From FEN-1297 sp021817845 (lineage in GTDB: Bacteria; Bacteroidota; Ignavibacteria; Ignavibacteriales; Ignavibacteriaceae): DNA of 64,000 nucleotides. The DNA lies in assembly GCA_021817845.1 (NCBI GenBank), contig JAKAFW010000023.1:1-64000 (forward strand), read 5' to 3'. Below the pieces are notes generated by a model. It was not told where the DNA came from. It ran no database searches and saw only the letters and a list, made by a program, of their open reading frames with translations. Position 1 is the first letter of the stretch. Each line of letters begins with the position of its first letter. A program made the position numbers and the translations under genes. Below are positions 37,001-44,567 of this stretch, in pieces.

Positions 37001-38858
37001 TAATATCCCTGAAAATATTTTGCTTGATGATATATCTAGGTATTTAAAGAGGTTAGAATCTATAGATAACCTTAAGCTAAAGGGAAAAATCATTTTATTA
37101 AAAAATAATTACAATATCGATGAATTTCTAGAAAATTATAAATGCCTAAAAGATCAGCAAATCCAAGTCCAGCCTTCATCGACTATAAGGGAGTATTCTA
37201 AAAATGTCGTTAGATCATTCCTTACTAGTTTCGCAAAAACATTTAGGCTTTATATAGATACGGGTAAAAATGATGATAGCAAATACCATTCAGATCGTTA
37301 TCCTGTATATTTAACAAAACGTTATGTAGCCGAAACAGATGCTCATCCTATTATTAATAGAAATATAATTCTAACTATTTTGAATAATAGAAAGGGTAAA
37401 TTTGATCAGAATGACTTAAATGATATAAATGGTTTGATAAAAACTATATTGAAAAATAGTTATTCCCCAGATGAATATTTTATTATTTGTTTCGTTCTAA
37501 ATGGCAATTCAAAGAGTATAAGTGAAGTCAGTAAGCTCCAAGATTTTGATAATTTAACGTTAATTGATTCTAACACTTTGGCTGAATTATTGCTAGATGA
37601 TAAAACACCATCAAAAGCTTTAAACCATCTTTTAATTAGACATTTATCAATTAAGTCACTAAATCCCTTCGATACAAGTCATGAAGTTACAAGTCAAACA
37701 GGAATATTTGTCGGTAGACAAGAATTAATAACTAAGGTATTAAAAGATAATAACTCATATGCTATTTATGGAGCAAGAAGAATAGGTAAAACTTCCTTAT
37801 GCCTAGAGTTAAGAGATAGGTTTGAAAAGACGAATAGTAAAGTATTTTATTCTTCGATTTCTTCTCATAATTATCAATATGATACTAACTTCAATGAAGG
37901 ATTAAACATTGCAAATAATATTTATGGAAAATTCACTGGTGAAGAAAAAATCTTTAGAGATTTTCAAGAATTTAAGAATGAATTATCAAAAAAATTAAAT
38001 AATGAAAAACAAACTAAGTTTGTAATAATCCTAGATGAGTTTGATAGATTTATAAAAGAAACTATCGATTATCATGATAGTAAAGGAACTGTAAATAAAT
38101 ATTTATTTATAAAAGTTTTAAGAGATCTAAGAATTGAAAATGCGAACCTTAAAATAATTCTATCAGGTTTCCTTTATTTATATAGAGTTTTGCATACAAA
38201 TTTACCAGGGATTGAAAATGCTGAAAATCCTTGGAAAGGTTTCGTAACTTCAAAACAACTTAGTTTACTACAACCAGATGAATCAAAAGAATTAATATTA
38301 AAATTAGAGGAAGAGCTTGCTCTAAAGTTAGAACATAAAAACTTAATACATTATATAGTCGAAAACGCGTCAGATCATCCGGCACATATTCAAGAATTTT
38401 GTAAAATATTAGTTAATAAAATATCATACAGAATAAATAGTAAAAATAGAACCGTGTTTAAAGATGATATTGACATGATCTTAGATGAATATACGAAATC
38501 CTATGATTCAAATTCCGAAGACATACCATTTATAAAATATATTGATGAGACCACTCGCTTAAATTTAGATGAAATATCTTTAGCCATTATCGCGATATAT
38601 GCACTTGAAGATGAAGAAGAGATAACTAAAGAAAAATTATATTCACTTTTACAAGAATGGGAAATCAGAATTAATCCAAGTCATTACGAAAGCTCTTTAA
38701 TATCATTGATAATTACTGATGTATTAACTGATAATGTTAACTACATTAAATTCAGGAATAAATTTTGGAAGAAATATTTGTATAAACTTTTCAATAATAA
38801 CTATGAAAGATTTAATGAAATAATATCTTCCGCAAAAAAAACATCCGAAACCTTATGA
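34002..38858 (+). CDS. Giant 1618-aa P-loop ATPase with long helical N-region
   Basis: Residues 1 to about 1070 are low-complexity-like, charged and largely helical, with coiled-coil character (for example residues 870-930) and no recognised catalytic motif. A globular segment at about 1080-1220 (FIICFVLNGNSKSISEV) precedes a STAND/AAA-type ATPase: GIFVGRQELI, Walker A GARRIGKTS at about 1257, Walker B VIILDEFDRF at about 1340. The last ~120 residues look like a winged helix. The layout suggests a sensor-ATPase. It starts 4 nt after hsdS and overlaps the next gene by 4 nt (ATGA), so the two form a unit. I do not recognise a described family. A+T content is higher than in hsdRM. Confidence 0.75.
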   Translation: MNITNEHFNSLILPVDVNLKQLRYLFKASKLNRKYYIQNKLSEYINAVPDTELENCLKTDIKYFNYKGKISGFRFERAPLFLHKKYLSKPNMFPPITLATIINNNLIRIVASKEYQELCSEFGKDVNKSLSSISHFENCAIEKYDKLKIKYASIDLAFYLTLAGVIITDNPDDLNDLNEKDKLAVPINEYFDYLDNSISYIESAIKNIKSLENSFVILFEILEITTIKENLSHYIRLKDNIIKVTDILQSIELNSIYQIDKNARIFANIFLSDCENYLGGKEEFVRYTEIINQYSQRIERYRIKNDDLIELISYLNKIQECYKKISDQIKLKIDFTKTTQELCFKYKTSLKEYLSNIAYGYELNGITDQIEIPDLNENCFLYPTELNEIVIKVESEKNIYEVKIFEELASRELLRFESILRELNKVDSNLIEDIKNQLSKGKVNTIQILSQANSKILNLKGLNMIEEIDEENKCIVIYSNNIMLKTLDIIKSIENINEINDDELELIFDLIELKKMKSKNDIFILIELLKKILPKIKQEMKDLSECKAKLLILLAYLGKYSNGLEFNNYIDSLIALIPYDNNDRFKNLIKNIRSNIDVKIKLNEEKDDKAYYELSKYFTKDNNNYSHPLATRAQYKGLNKILQYDFLPYMEDHFYKKLLSSNSSETKLIKLKKMINSYSLENTWDAISLKIKLKNLKDYQQEMLGKDFNTIKKSSISFIDELLGQIKTKNNICIYYRDEFQSSTQKAVEILDSSLIIAIKDNSTNKNVSVIEFIKELYTIQEFLMYQAILVTAYYSEDIADFDSVVTRYIVRGKDDKKQQLVAFEQYIDKLILSRNVIMLLKDYVDTDRYKEIKAKYEDYIKKVKSYESKIEPELKNIYDQAIEEERLNYAEFTYYKSEKIKKERFEKESLSNKSSLENLTKRYERIENWIRSFSDDKEKFDLLYGIASEINKTLLMRDSSKYSFVDAKISLLEKNMEENEIDRDLETQIKDVEINEPTNNIPENILLDDISRYLKRLESIDNLKLKGKIILLKNNYNIDEFLENYKCLKDQQIQVQPSSTIREYSKNVVRSFLTSFAKTFRLYIDTGKNDDSKYHSDRYPVYLTKRYVAETDAHPIINRNIILTILNNRKGKFDQNDLNDINGLIKTILKNSYSPDEYFIICFVLNGNSKSISEVSKLQDFDNLTLIDSNTLAELLLDDKTPSKALNHLLIRHLSIKSLNPFDTSHEVTSQTGIFVGRQELITKVLKDNNSYAIYGARRIGKTSLCLELRDRFEKTNSKVFYSSISSHNYQYDTNFNEGLNIANNIYGKFTGEEKIFRDFQEFKNELSKKLNNEKQTKFVIILDEFDRFIKETIDYHDSKGTVNKYLFIKVLRDLRIENANLKIILSGFLYLYRVLHTNLPGIENAENPWKGFVTSKQLSLLQPDESKELILKLEEELALKLEHKNLIHYIVENASDHPAHIQEFCKILVNKISYRINSKNRTVFKDDIDMILDEYTKSYDSNSEDIPFIKYIDETTRLNLDEISLAIIAIYALEDEEEITKEKLYSLLQEWEIRINPSHYESSLISLIITDVLTDNVNYIKFRNKFWKKYLYKLFNNNYERFNEIISSAKKTSETL

Positions 38859-40522
38859 AACTAACCAAACTATTAAACGGACTTGATTATAAAAATATTT
38901 TTGCAATTAATGGACATAGTCAAGATTTATTATTAATGCATATTTCAAATTTAATTGATGATAGAATAATTATTAAAGTAACTGAAAATCAATGGAACAA
39001 CCCAATTCTTTTTGTAAAAGAACTAATTAGGGCAGACACCTCTTCATTCTTTTCAATTAATACAGAAGTAGATATTGATATTATAACTTTAGCACAAAGG
39101 TTGGAGAATTTGCCTAAAATTGACAAACACTTTTTCCTTTTAGTCGATTTGTTTGGAGCTAGTGATAATACTATAACCCAAATATTTTCATCAGTTCGTG
39201 ATTTATCATTTACCTCAATAATAAAAAATAATTTTAAAATATCATTTTGGGGGAATTGGTCACATCCATTGATTAAAACAATGGTAAGGGGAAAGGGATC
39301 ATCATACCCCTTTGTTAAGGGGATGAATGAATTTTATCTTTCAGAACTGTGTTTTACAGATAGTGATTATGAAGTAATTGTGAAAAAATATCACCAAATA
39401 AATGAAATAATATGGGAAAATATACTAGACTATACAAAGGGAGAAATATTATCAACAACTTTTATGCTTAATAATCTAAAGATTGGCACAGAACAAATTA
39501 ATTACAGAGATTTATTTACTCAGAAATGTTATGATTATTATTTCCATTATAAGATGAAAGATCAAAATTATGAAGCAGTAAAAAACACCCTAAGTAATAA
39601 ACTTGTTGTTGGATCGATTTTATCTGGGGACGAACTAAATGAAGATATTTTATATAGATCAAATCTTTTAAAACCTATTACATATACCGGCGAGCGAGTA
39701 ATATTTTCTCCATATAATTATTTTAGCGAATATACATTATATCAGCTTTATAATGATACAAGGTATGACTATCAACCTACACCTCAGCTGAGTATGAAAC
39801 ACAAATTGATCATTAATGAAATAATGGAAATAGAATTATTTATAAAACAATGTTTTAGATTGCTTGATTCAATGCTCGGAAATAATATGATTAATAATTT
39901 GCCCTTATTTATGAAACAGAATTCCAAAAGAATTCAAATTTCAACTGGTAATAGTATTTTTAATGATCAACTTTATAAAGATAAACTGTTTTGGCAAAAT
40001 GAAAATCAACCAGAAGACTTTATCTCCGTATTTACTTTAGGTCAGCTCTATAGTTTATTTCAAAAATTAGAACAAACATACGCAGTGGAAAAAGATTTTG
40101 AATTTAATTTTGTGGATGATGCGATTGAGATGGATAGTAATGGCATCTTATTAGATACTATAAATAATATTAAATTGTTGAAAGAAGATTTATTTAGTCT
40201 AATTAGTTGTTGCAATAATAAATATGTTTGTCGATTAATTCGTGCTGGAGTTGTCATTAATGATTTAGTTATAAAAAAAAGCGATCATGATGCTTTAATA
40301 AATTTAGAGATACAAAAAAAGGTGGTCCCTTTATTAAATAGTACTTTGATTACTAAAAATATAGGGCTATTTGTTAATTATTTTAGTATTAAAGATACCT
40401 TTAACGATCTATTAAGATATAGGAATGCATTAGCTCATCTTAAAGTGTTATCAACTGATGCAATTGAAAAATATACAGATATAAAAAAAGAATTATTTAA
40501 GAATATGTCGTTAAGATTTTAA
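38855..40522 (+). CDS. 555-aa partner protein with C-terminal HEPN-like motif
   Basis: The N-terminal ~200 residues have a degenerate ATPase look: a Walker-B-like HFFLLVDLFG and the sensor-like strand KISFWGNWSHP, but no Walker A loop (the equivalent position reads AINGHSQDLL). The middle is helical. The C-terminal ~110 residues end with LLRYRNALAHLKVL, where RNALAH (about residues 524-530) is the Rx4H motif of HEPN domains, many of which are RNases in defence and toxin systems. Catalytic function is inference; non-catalytic HEPN domains also keep such motifs. It overlaps the upstream ATPase gene and touches the downstream activator gene (TAATG). Confidence 0.6.
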   Translation: MKLTKLLNGLDYKNIFAINGHSQDLLLMHISNLIDDRIIIKVTENQWNNPILFVKELIRADTSSFFSINTEVDIDIITLAQRLENLPKIDKHFFLLVDLFGASDNTITQIFSSVRDLSFTSIIKNNFKISFWGNWSHPLIKTMVRGKGSSYPFVKGMNEFYLSELCFTDSDYEVIVKKYHQINEIIWENILDYTKGEILSTTFMLNNLKIGTEQINYRDLFTQKCYDYYFHYKMKDQNYEAVKNTLSNKLVVGSILSGDELNEDILYRSNLLKPITYTGERVIFSPYNYFSEYTLYQLYNDTRYDYQPTPQLSMKHKLIINEIMEIELFIKQCFRLLDSMLGNNMINNLPLFMKQNSKRIQISTGNSIFNDQLYKDKLFWQNENQPEDFISVFTLGQLYSLFQKLEQTYAVEKDFEFNFVDDAIEMDSNGILLDTINNIKLLKEDLFSLISCCNNKYVCRLIRAGVVINDLVIKKSDHDALINLEIQKKVVPLLNSTLITKNIGLFVNYFSIKDTFNDLLRYRNALAHLKVLSTDAIEKYTDIKKELFKNMSLRF

Positions 40523-42072
40523 TGAAAAGATTAAATGATATGATCTATTTTACTTTCATTGGCAACCACGATGCAGTTTTACCCTCCGGCTCTTTCGGCG
40601 CCGTAACGAATATCTTCCAGAACTACAAAGAAAAAATAAATAAAATATTTTTCTTCATTACACCCAAAACAAACATTGCAGATTATCTTTCAATCGCTAA
40701 CGACAACGCAAGACTAATTAAACAAGCTAAAGCTTCAATTGAGATAGAGTTCATTCAACTCAAGCTTCCCAATCCTGTCGATTACGACATTGTGTACCCG
40801 GTTATGCTCAATGAAGTCTTCAACATAATTGATAAATACAATCTGGAAGATGAACCTAAAATTATAAACATCACATCCGGCACACCAACAATGGCCGCAT
40901 GCTGGATTCTTCTCTCACGATCTGGAATTATTAAAAATGCAAAGCTTGTTCAATCATTTGAAAAAGTATTTGCGCGTGATGGTAAAACTACTCTTGAAGT
41001 CAATTTTGACATTGATGACTTTCCTCAAATCAAAGCTCCGGCGCAGTTAAAAAGACAGCTAACAATTCTATCTCGCGAAAATAAAAAGCTTTCTCAACGC
41101 TTAAACGCGGAAGAACTTTCTCAAAAAATTCCGGGGCTCATAGGTAAATCAAAAAATATTCTTGAGATCAAAGATCAAATACTATATCAGATAGACAACA
41201 AAACTCATGTCCTAATTCTCGGTGAAACTGGCACTGGTAAGGAAGTAATAGCGCAGGCGATTTGGCAGCAATATCATAATACAACGGATACTAAGCTTGA
41301 AATTCTTGATTGCGGCAGTATATCTCAAAACCTTATTGAGTCTGAATTGTTCGGACATATAAAAGGTGCATTTACCGGCGCAGATAAAACCAGGGAAGGC
41401 ATGCTTAAAAAATGTAATAATAAAATGCTCTTCCTTGATGAAATTGGAAATCTTCCTAAAGAAGGTCAGCAGAAACTTCTTCGCGTTCTATCTAATGGTG
41501 AAATCAAAAAACTTGGTGCTGATTCAAGTGAGACAATTGATATTCAAATTATAGCCGCAACAAACAAAAACGTTGATGATGAAACAATATTTGCTCAGGA
41601 TATTAAAAACAGATTCGATGAAACAATTACCCTTCCGCCGTTGCGTGAAAGAAAAGAAGACATACCGTTACTCCTCGAACATTTTTTAAGAATTAACTCA
41701 AAACTAAATAACATTCAGTCCCCGGTTGAACTTTCTAAAGACCTCATAAGAACATTAATTGATTATTCCTGGCCAGATAACATTCGCGGACTCGAAAAAT
41801 GGGTTCAGCAGCTTCTCCGAAGATTTAAAGCCGGCGGTTACATTTCTCTTTCGGATTTACCCTCAAACCATTTGGAACGCTTCCGCAAAGAATCTAAAAA
41901 AGATTTAATTTTACCTGAACTCCCATTATCCATTCCCATCGATGAATATATCGAACAAATCCGTAACAAAGCCCGCAAAATTGCCAACGGCAACAACTCC
42001 GAAGTCGACAGACTACTCAAACAAAACATCGGCACCGAAAAAGTTCGCCAGCATAGAAAAAAGAAAAAATAA
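40522..42072 (+). CDS. CARF-AAA+ sigma-54-dependent activator (RtcR-like)
   Basis: A 516-aa activator. Residues 1-180 form a CARF-like sensor; NITSGTPTMAACWILLSRSG (from about 116) aligns with the ITTGTHVxQ block of RtcR. The AAA+ domain has Walker A GETGTGKE (about 234), the sigma-54 contact loop GAFTGAD (about 282), Walker B LFLDEIGNL and RERKEDIPLLLEHF. The C-terminus (GNNSEVDRLLKQNIGTEKVRQ) resembles a Fis-type helix-turn-helix. RtcR proteins sense RNA termini or small RNA ligands. Here it ends an operon that itself begins at a sigma-54 promoter, and a second such promoter lies 95 nt downstream. Start touches the upstream stop. Confidence 0.88.
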   Translation: MKRLNDMIYFTFIGNHDAVLPSGSFGAVTNIFQNYKEKINKIFFFITPKTNIADYLSIANDNARLIKQAKASIEIEFIQLKLPNPVDYDIVYPVMLNEVFNIIDKYNLEDEPKIINITSGTPTMAACWILLSRSGIIKNAKLVQSFEKVFARDGKTTLEVNFDIDDFPQIKAPAQLKRQLTILSRENKKLSQRLNAEELSQKIPGLIGKSKNILEIKDQILYQIDNKTHVLILGETGTGKEVIAQAIWQQYHNTTDTKLEILDCGSISQNLIESELFGHIKGAFTGADKTREGMLKKCNNKMLFLDEIGNLPKEGQQKLLRVLSNGEIKKLGADSSETIDIQIIAATNKNVDDETIFAQDIKNRFDETITLPPLRERKEDIPLLLEHFLRINSKLNNIQSPVELSKDLIRTLIDYSWPDNIRGLEKWVQQLLRRFKAGGYISLSDLPSNHLERFRKESKKDLILPELPLSIPIDEYIEQIRNKARKIANGNNSEVDRLLKQNIGTEKVRQHRKKKK

Positions 42073-42078
42073 TCTTTA

Positions 42079-42116
42079 AGTTACATTAGCAACTGATTAG
42101 GGTTACAACGGTAACC
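42079..42116 (+). promoter_or_regulatory. Paired upstream activator elements before the Ubl cassette
   Basis: AGTTACATTAGCAAC (42079-42093) repeats the element at 25824-25838 with one change. A second site, GGTTAC-AACG-GTAACC (42101-42116), is a perfect dyad of the same type. The centres of the two GTTRC-N4-GYAAC dyads are 22 bp apart, two helical turns. They lie about 82 and 60 bp upstream of the -24 element. Confidence 0.6.
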
Positions 42117-42166
42117 TAACACTTTCATCTTTATTCATTTCCTGTTCATTATACCATTTTTTACGT

Positions 42167-42184
42167 TGGCATTTCTTTTGACTT
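42167..42184 (+). promoter_or_regulatory. Candidate sigma-54 promoter of the Ubl cassette
   Basis: TTGGCATTTCTTTTGACT has GG at 42168-42169 and, 12 nt on, GA in place of the usual GC. It shares TTGGCATnT and TTG with the hsd promoter. Transcription would begin near 42193 and AGGAG follows at 42201-42205. Confidence 0.5.
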
Positions 42185-42211
42185 ATTATAACAAAATAAT
42201 AGGAGCATTAA

Positions 42212-42445
42212 ATGTCAAGAAAAACACATCATGTTGTCCACAACCCTAATGGCGGTTGGGATGTTAAAAAAGGTGGCTCTGAAAGAGCATCATACCATTC
42301 TGATAATAAAGCCGATGCAGTAAATACGGGTAGGAAAATTAGTCAGAATCAAAAAACAGAATTTATAATTCACAATAAAAACGGTAGGATTTCACAGGCA
42401 GATAGTCATGGCAATGACCCAAATCCTCCAAAAGATAAAAATTGA
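42212..42445 (+). CDS. DUF2188 domain protein
   Basis: A 77-aa protein of the DUF2188 type: SRKTHHVVHNPNGGWDVKKG, then an alanine/lysine helix (HSDNKADAVNTGRKISQNQ) and EFIIHNKNGRISQADSHGNDP. The fold in this family is a small beta-alpha-beta unit of unknown role. It is the first gene of the cassette, close to the putative sigma-54 promoter, with AGGAG before the ATG. The Ubl gene follows after 54 nt. Its link to ubiquitin-like conjugation is by position only. Confidence 0.8.
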   Translation: MSRKTHHVVHNPNGGWDVKKGGSERASYHSDNKADAVNTGRKISQNQKTEFIIHNKNGRISQADSHGNDPNPPKDKN

Positions 42446-42499
42446 TTATGAAGCAGCCTTAGGAAGAATTTATTAACAAAAAATATAAGGAATATTAAC

Positions 42500-42799
42500 A
42501 TGGAAAATAAAAATGAAGAGAAGGGAAAAGAAGAGCATCCACATCCAGGACACGATCATGATAAGAAATACACTATTATAATAAATGGTCGGCCCAAAGA
42601 AGTAACTTCAAAAGAACTGACTTATGAGGAAATCGTAAATTTGGCCTACGATAACAATCCTCCCACCGGTCCTAATGTTGTAATAACAATTACCTACGCT
42701 AAAGCTGAAGGGAATAGACAAGGTACCTTGCTACCAGAACAATCTGTAAAAATAAAAGACGGAATGGTTTTTAATGTCAAAGCAACTGATAGATCTTAG
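42500..42799 (+). CDS. Ubiquitin-like (multiubiquitin family) protein
   Basis: A 99-aa protein. Residues 1-25 are a charged, His-rich tail (EEHPHPGHDHDKK). Residues about 26-99 form one beta-grasp unit of the multiubiquitin family: KYTIIINGRPKEVTSKELTY, NVVITITYAKAEG and a final strand IKDGMVFNVKATDRS. There is no terminal Gly-Gly; the end is TDRS, so conjugation would need C-terminal trimming or a different end. The stop lies 26 nt inside the next gene, which encodes the E1-like enzyme expected to adenylate this protein. Confidence 0.75.
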   Translation: MENKNEEKGKEEHPHPGHDHDKKYTIIINGRPKEVTSKELTYEEIVNLAYDNNPPTGPNVVITITYAKAEGNRQGTLLPEQSVKIKDGMVFNVKATDRS

Positions 42800-43955
42800 T
42801 CCTGACCTAAAAAAATTACGCGATGAGGGATATGATTTAGAGATTCGTTCTAATTACTTGCTTATTAAAGATGTACCTTATGTTAGCTCTAATAAGGAAG
42901 TGAAGCGTGGAATCTTGATCTCAGAGTTAAGTACGGCAGGTGAAAGGACAGGGCCACCTAAAGATCATGTAGTTGAATTTGCTGGCGAAATTCCTTGTGA
43001 TTCCATTGGTAATCCTTTAACAAAGATAATAATCGAAAATAATCGTCGCGTTTTATTAGATGATTTGGTGGTGCAATGTAAATTTTCTAGTAAACCCATT
43101 CCAGGCGGAAAATATCAGGACTACTATGATAAGATGACTTCGTATGCAAATATACTTTCCAGCTTTGCTCAGGCAATAGACAAAAATGTAAAAGCTCAAA
43201 CTTTTCCTGTTTTTTCTGCTTCCGAAGAAGAATCTGTATTTGAATATATTGACACAGCATCAAGTAGAGCGGGTATTAGCATTGTCTCTAAAAAATTAGA
43301 ACAATCAAAGATTGCAATTGTTGGTTTAGGTGGCACCGGTTCTTATGTATTTGATTTAGTAGCTAAAACTCCTGTAAAAGAAATTCATCTGTTTGACAGC
43401 GACACATTTTTTAATCATAATGCTTTTAGAGCTCCTGGCGCAGCATCTGTTCAGGAATTGAATGATAGACCTACGAAAGTAAAATATTTTAAGTATATTT
43501 ATTCAAAAATGAGACGTGGTATTTTTGATCACGCTTATGACATTGATGCTTCAAATGTTTCTGAGTTGCAAGAAATGGAATTTGTTTTTCTTTGTATGGA
43601 TGCCAGTGACTCAAAAAAAATTATAGTTGAAAACTTGGAAAACTTTAATATTGCATTTATTGATGTAGGTATGGATGTTGGTCTAGTCGATACTTCACTT
43701 AACGGTATTGTTAGGGTAACTACTAGTTCTCATGTAAAACGTGATCATTTCAGGAATAGAGTCTCCCTTGCAAATCCAAACACATTTAATGAATACGAAC
43801 AAAATATTCAAATTGCCGACTTGAATTCTCTCAATGCATCTCTCGCAGTAATAAAATGGAAAAAATTGTGTGGCTTTTATCTTGATTTTCAAAATGAATT
43901 TCATAGTACTTACGCTATAGATTGCGATGCACTAACTAATGATGAGCATTTATGA
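42774..43955 (+). CDS. E1-like ThiF/DUF6791 protein
   Basis: A 393-aa two-domain protein. Residues 1-150 match the DUF6791 domain, an E2-like segment with HVVEFAGEIPCDSIGNPL and GGKYQDYYDKMTSY. Residues about 175-390 are a ThiF/E1 adenylation fold: the nucleotide loop KIAIVGLGGTGSYVFDLV (about 180), the acid in HLFDSDTFFNHNAFR, and VFLCMDASDSK. A canonical catalytic cysteine in the crossover region is not obvious; candidates are Cys in IPCDS and FLCMD. It should activate the upstream Ubl and may combine E1 and E2 roles. Overlaps on both sides indicate tight coupling. Confidence 0.78.
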   Translation: MSKQLIDLSPDLKKLRDEGYDLEIRSNYLLIKDVPYVSSNKEVKRGILISELSTAGERTGPPKDHVVEFAGEIPCDSIGNPLTKIIIENNRRVLLDDLVVQCKFSSKPIPGGKYQDYYDKMTSYANILSSFAQAIDKNVKAQTFPVFSASEEESVFEYIDTASSRAGISIVSKKLEQSKIAIVGLGGTGSYVFDLVAKTPVKEIHLFDSDTFFNHNAFRAPGAASVQELNDRPTKVKYFKYIYSKMRRGIFDHAYDIDASNVSELQEMEFVFLCMDASDSKKIIVENLENFNIAFIDVGMDVGLVDTSLNGIVRVTTSSHVKRDHFRNRVSLANPNTFNEYEQNIQIADLNSLNASLAVIKWKKLCGFYLDFQNEFHSTYAIDCDALTNDEHL

Positions 43956-44377
43956 GTATAGATGTTTTCAATTTTGAATTCGTTGATTACATTCCAGACA
44001 AGCTCAAAAATGGAGTCATCTATATAAGCATTCAGTACACCACAGTCGTTCATAAATGTGCTTGCGGTTGTGGTAATGAAGTTGTCACACCTCTTTCCCC
44101 TGTGGACTGGTCACTGATTTTTGATGGCCAATCAATCTCACTTAATCCTTCAATCGGTAATTGGAGTTTTCCTTGTAAATCTCATTATTGGATAAAAAAC
44201 AATGAAGTAAAATGGGCACCAAGGTGGTCAGAAGAGCAAATAGCAGCCGGCAGATCACATGACAAGTTTTTGAGTGAAAGTTATTATAATGATCTGAATA
44301 ACCCGCCTAACTCAAATGTTAAGCCAATAGATAAGGATAAGAGCTTATGGTGCAAGATTAAAAAATTGTTGTCCTAA
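43952..44377 (+). CDS. DUF6527 protein (probable metal-binding, Ubl-associated)
   Basis: A 141-aa protein overlapping the E1 gene by 4 nt. Conserved features are HKCACGCGNEVVTPLSP, a cysteine-rich strand that looks like half a zinc site, and GNWSFPCKSHYWIKNNEVKW with the PCxSHYWI signature of DUF6527. The family regularly accompanies ubiquitin-like E1 genes and has been discussed as a peptidase or processing partner; it could mature the Ubl here, whose C-terminus lacks Gly-Gly. The role is inference. Confidence 0.72.
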   Translation: MSIDVFNFEFVDYIPDKLKNGVIYISIQYTTVVHKCACGCGNEVVTPLSPVDWSLIFDGQSISLNPSIGNWSFPCKSHYWIKNNEVKWAPRWSEEQIAAGRSHDKFLSESYYNDLNNPPNSNVKPIDKDKSLWCKIKKLLS

Positions 44378-44384
44378 AATTTCT

Positions 44385-44567
44385 TTGCGTACTATTATAT
44401 TTTTTCTCCCGCCTGCTGCACTCCACACCTTGCCAATAATCCTCCCCACTAATATCATTTTAAAATTATTAAACGAAATAAAAAAAGGTAAATTAAGCGG
44501 GCATCATTTATGTTCATGCGGCAGTAAAAAACCATTTCGTAAATGCCATTGGAATGTTGTTCAATAA
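44385..44567 (+). CDS. SEC-C motif protein, possibly a truncated fragment
   Basis: A 60-codon frame beginning at TTG 44385, only 7 nt after the DUF6527 gene. It ends with HHLCSCGSKKPFRKCHW, a good SEC-C zinc motif (CxCGSx7-8CH). The N-terminal half (LPTNIILKLLNEIKKGKLSG) could belong to a longer partner. There is no ATG and no clear ribosome-binding site, so this may be the tail of a gene trimmed by deletion. Position suggests it was the last member of the Ubl cassette. Confidence 0.45.
   Translation: MRTIIFFLPPAALHTLPIILPTNIILKLLNEIKKGKLSGHHLCSCGSKKPFRKCHWNVVQ

Noticed and set aside
38158..38240. Frameshift in the 1618-aa gene
   Set aside because: The frame is continuous to 38858 with both Walker motifs in register, so the long protein is taken as real.
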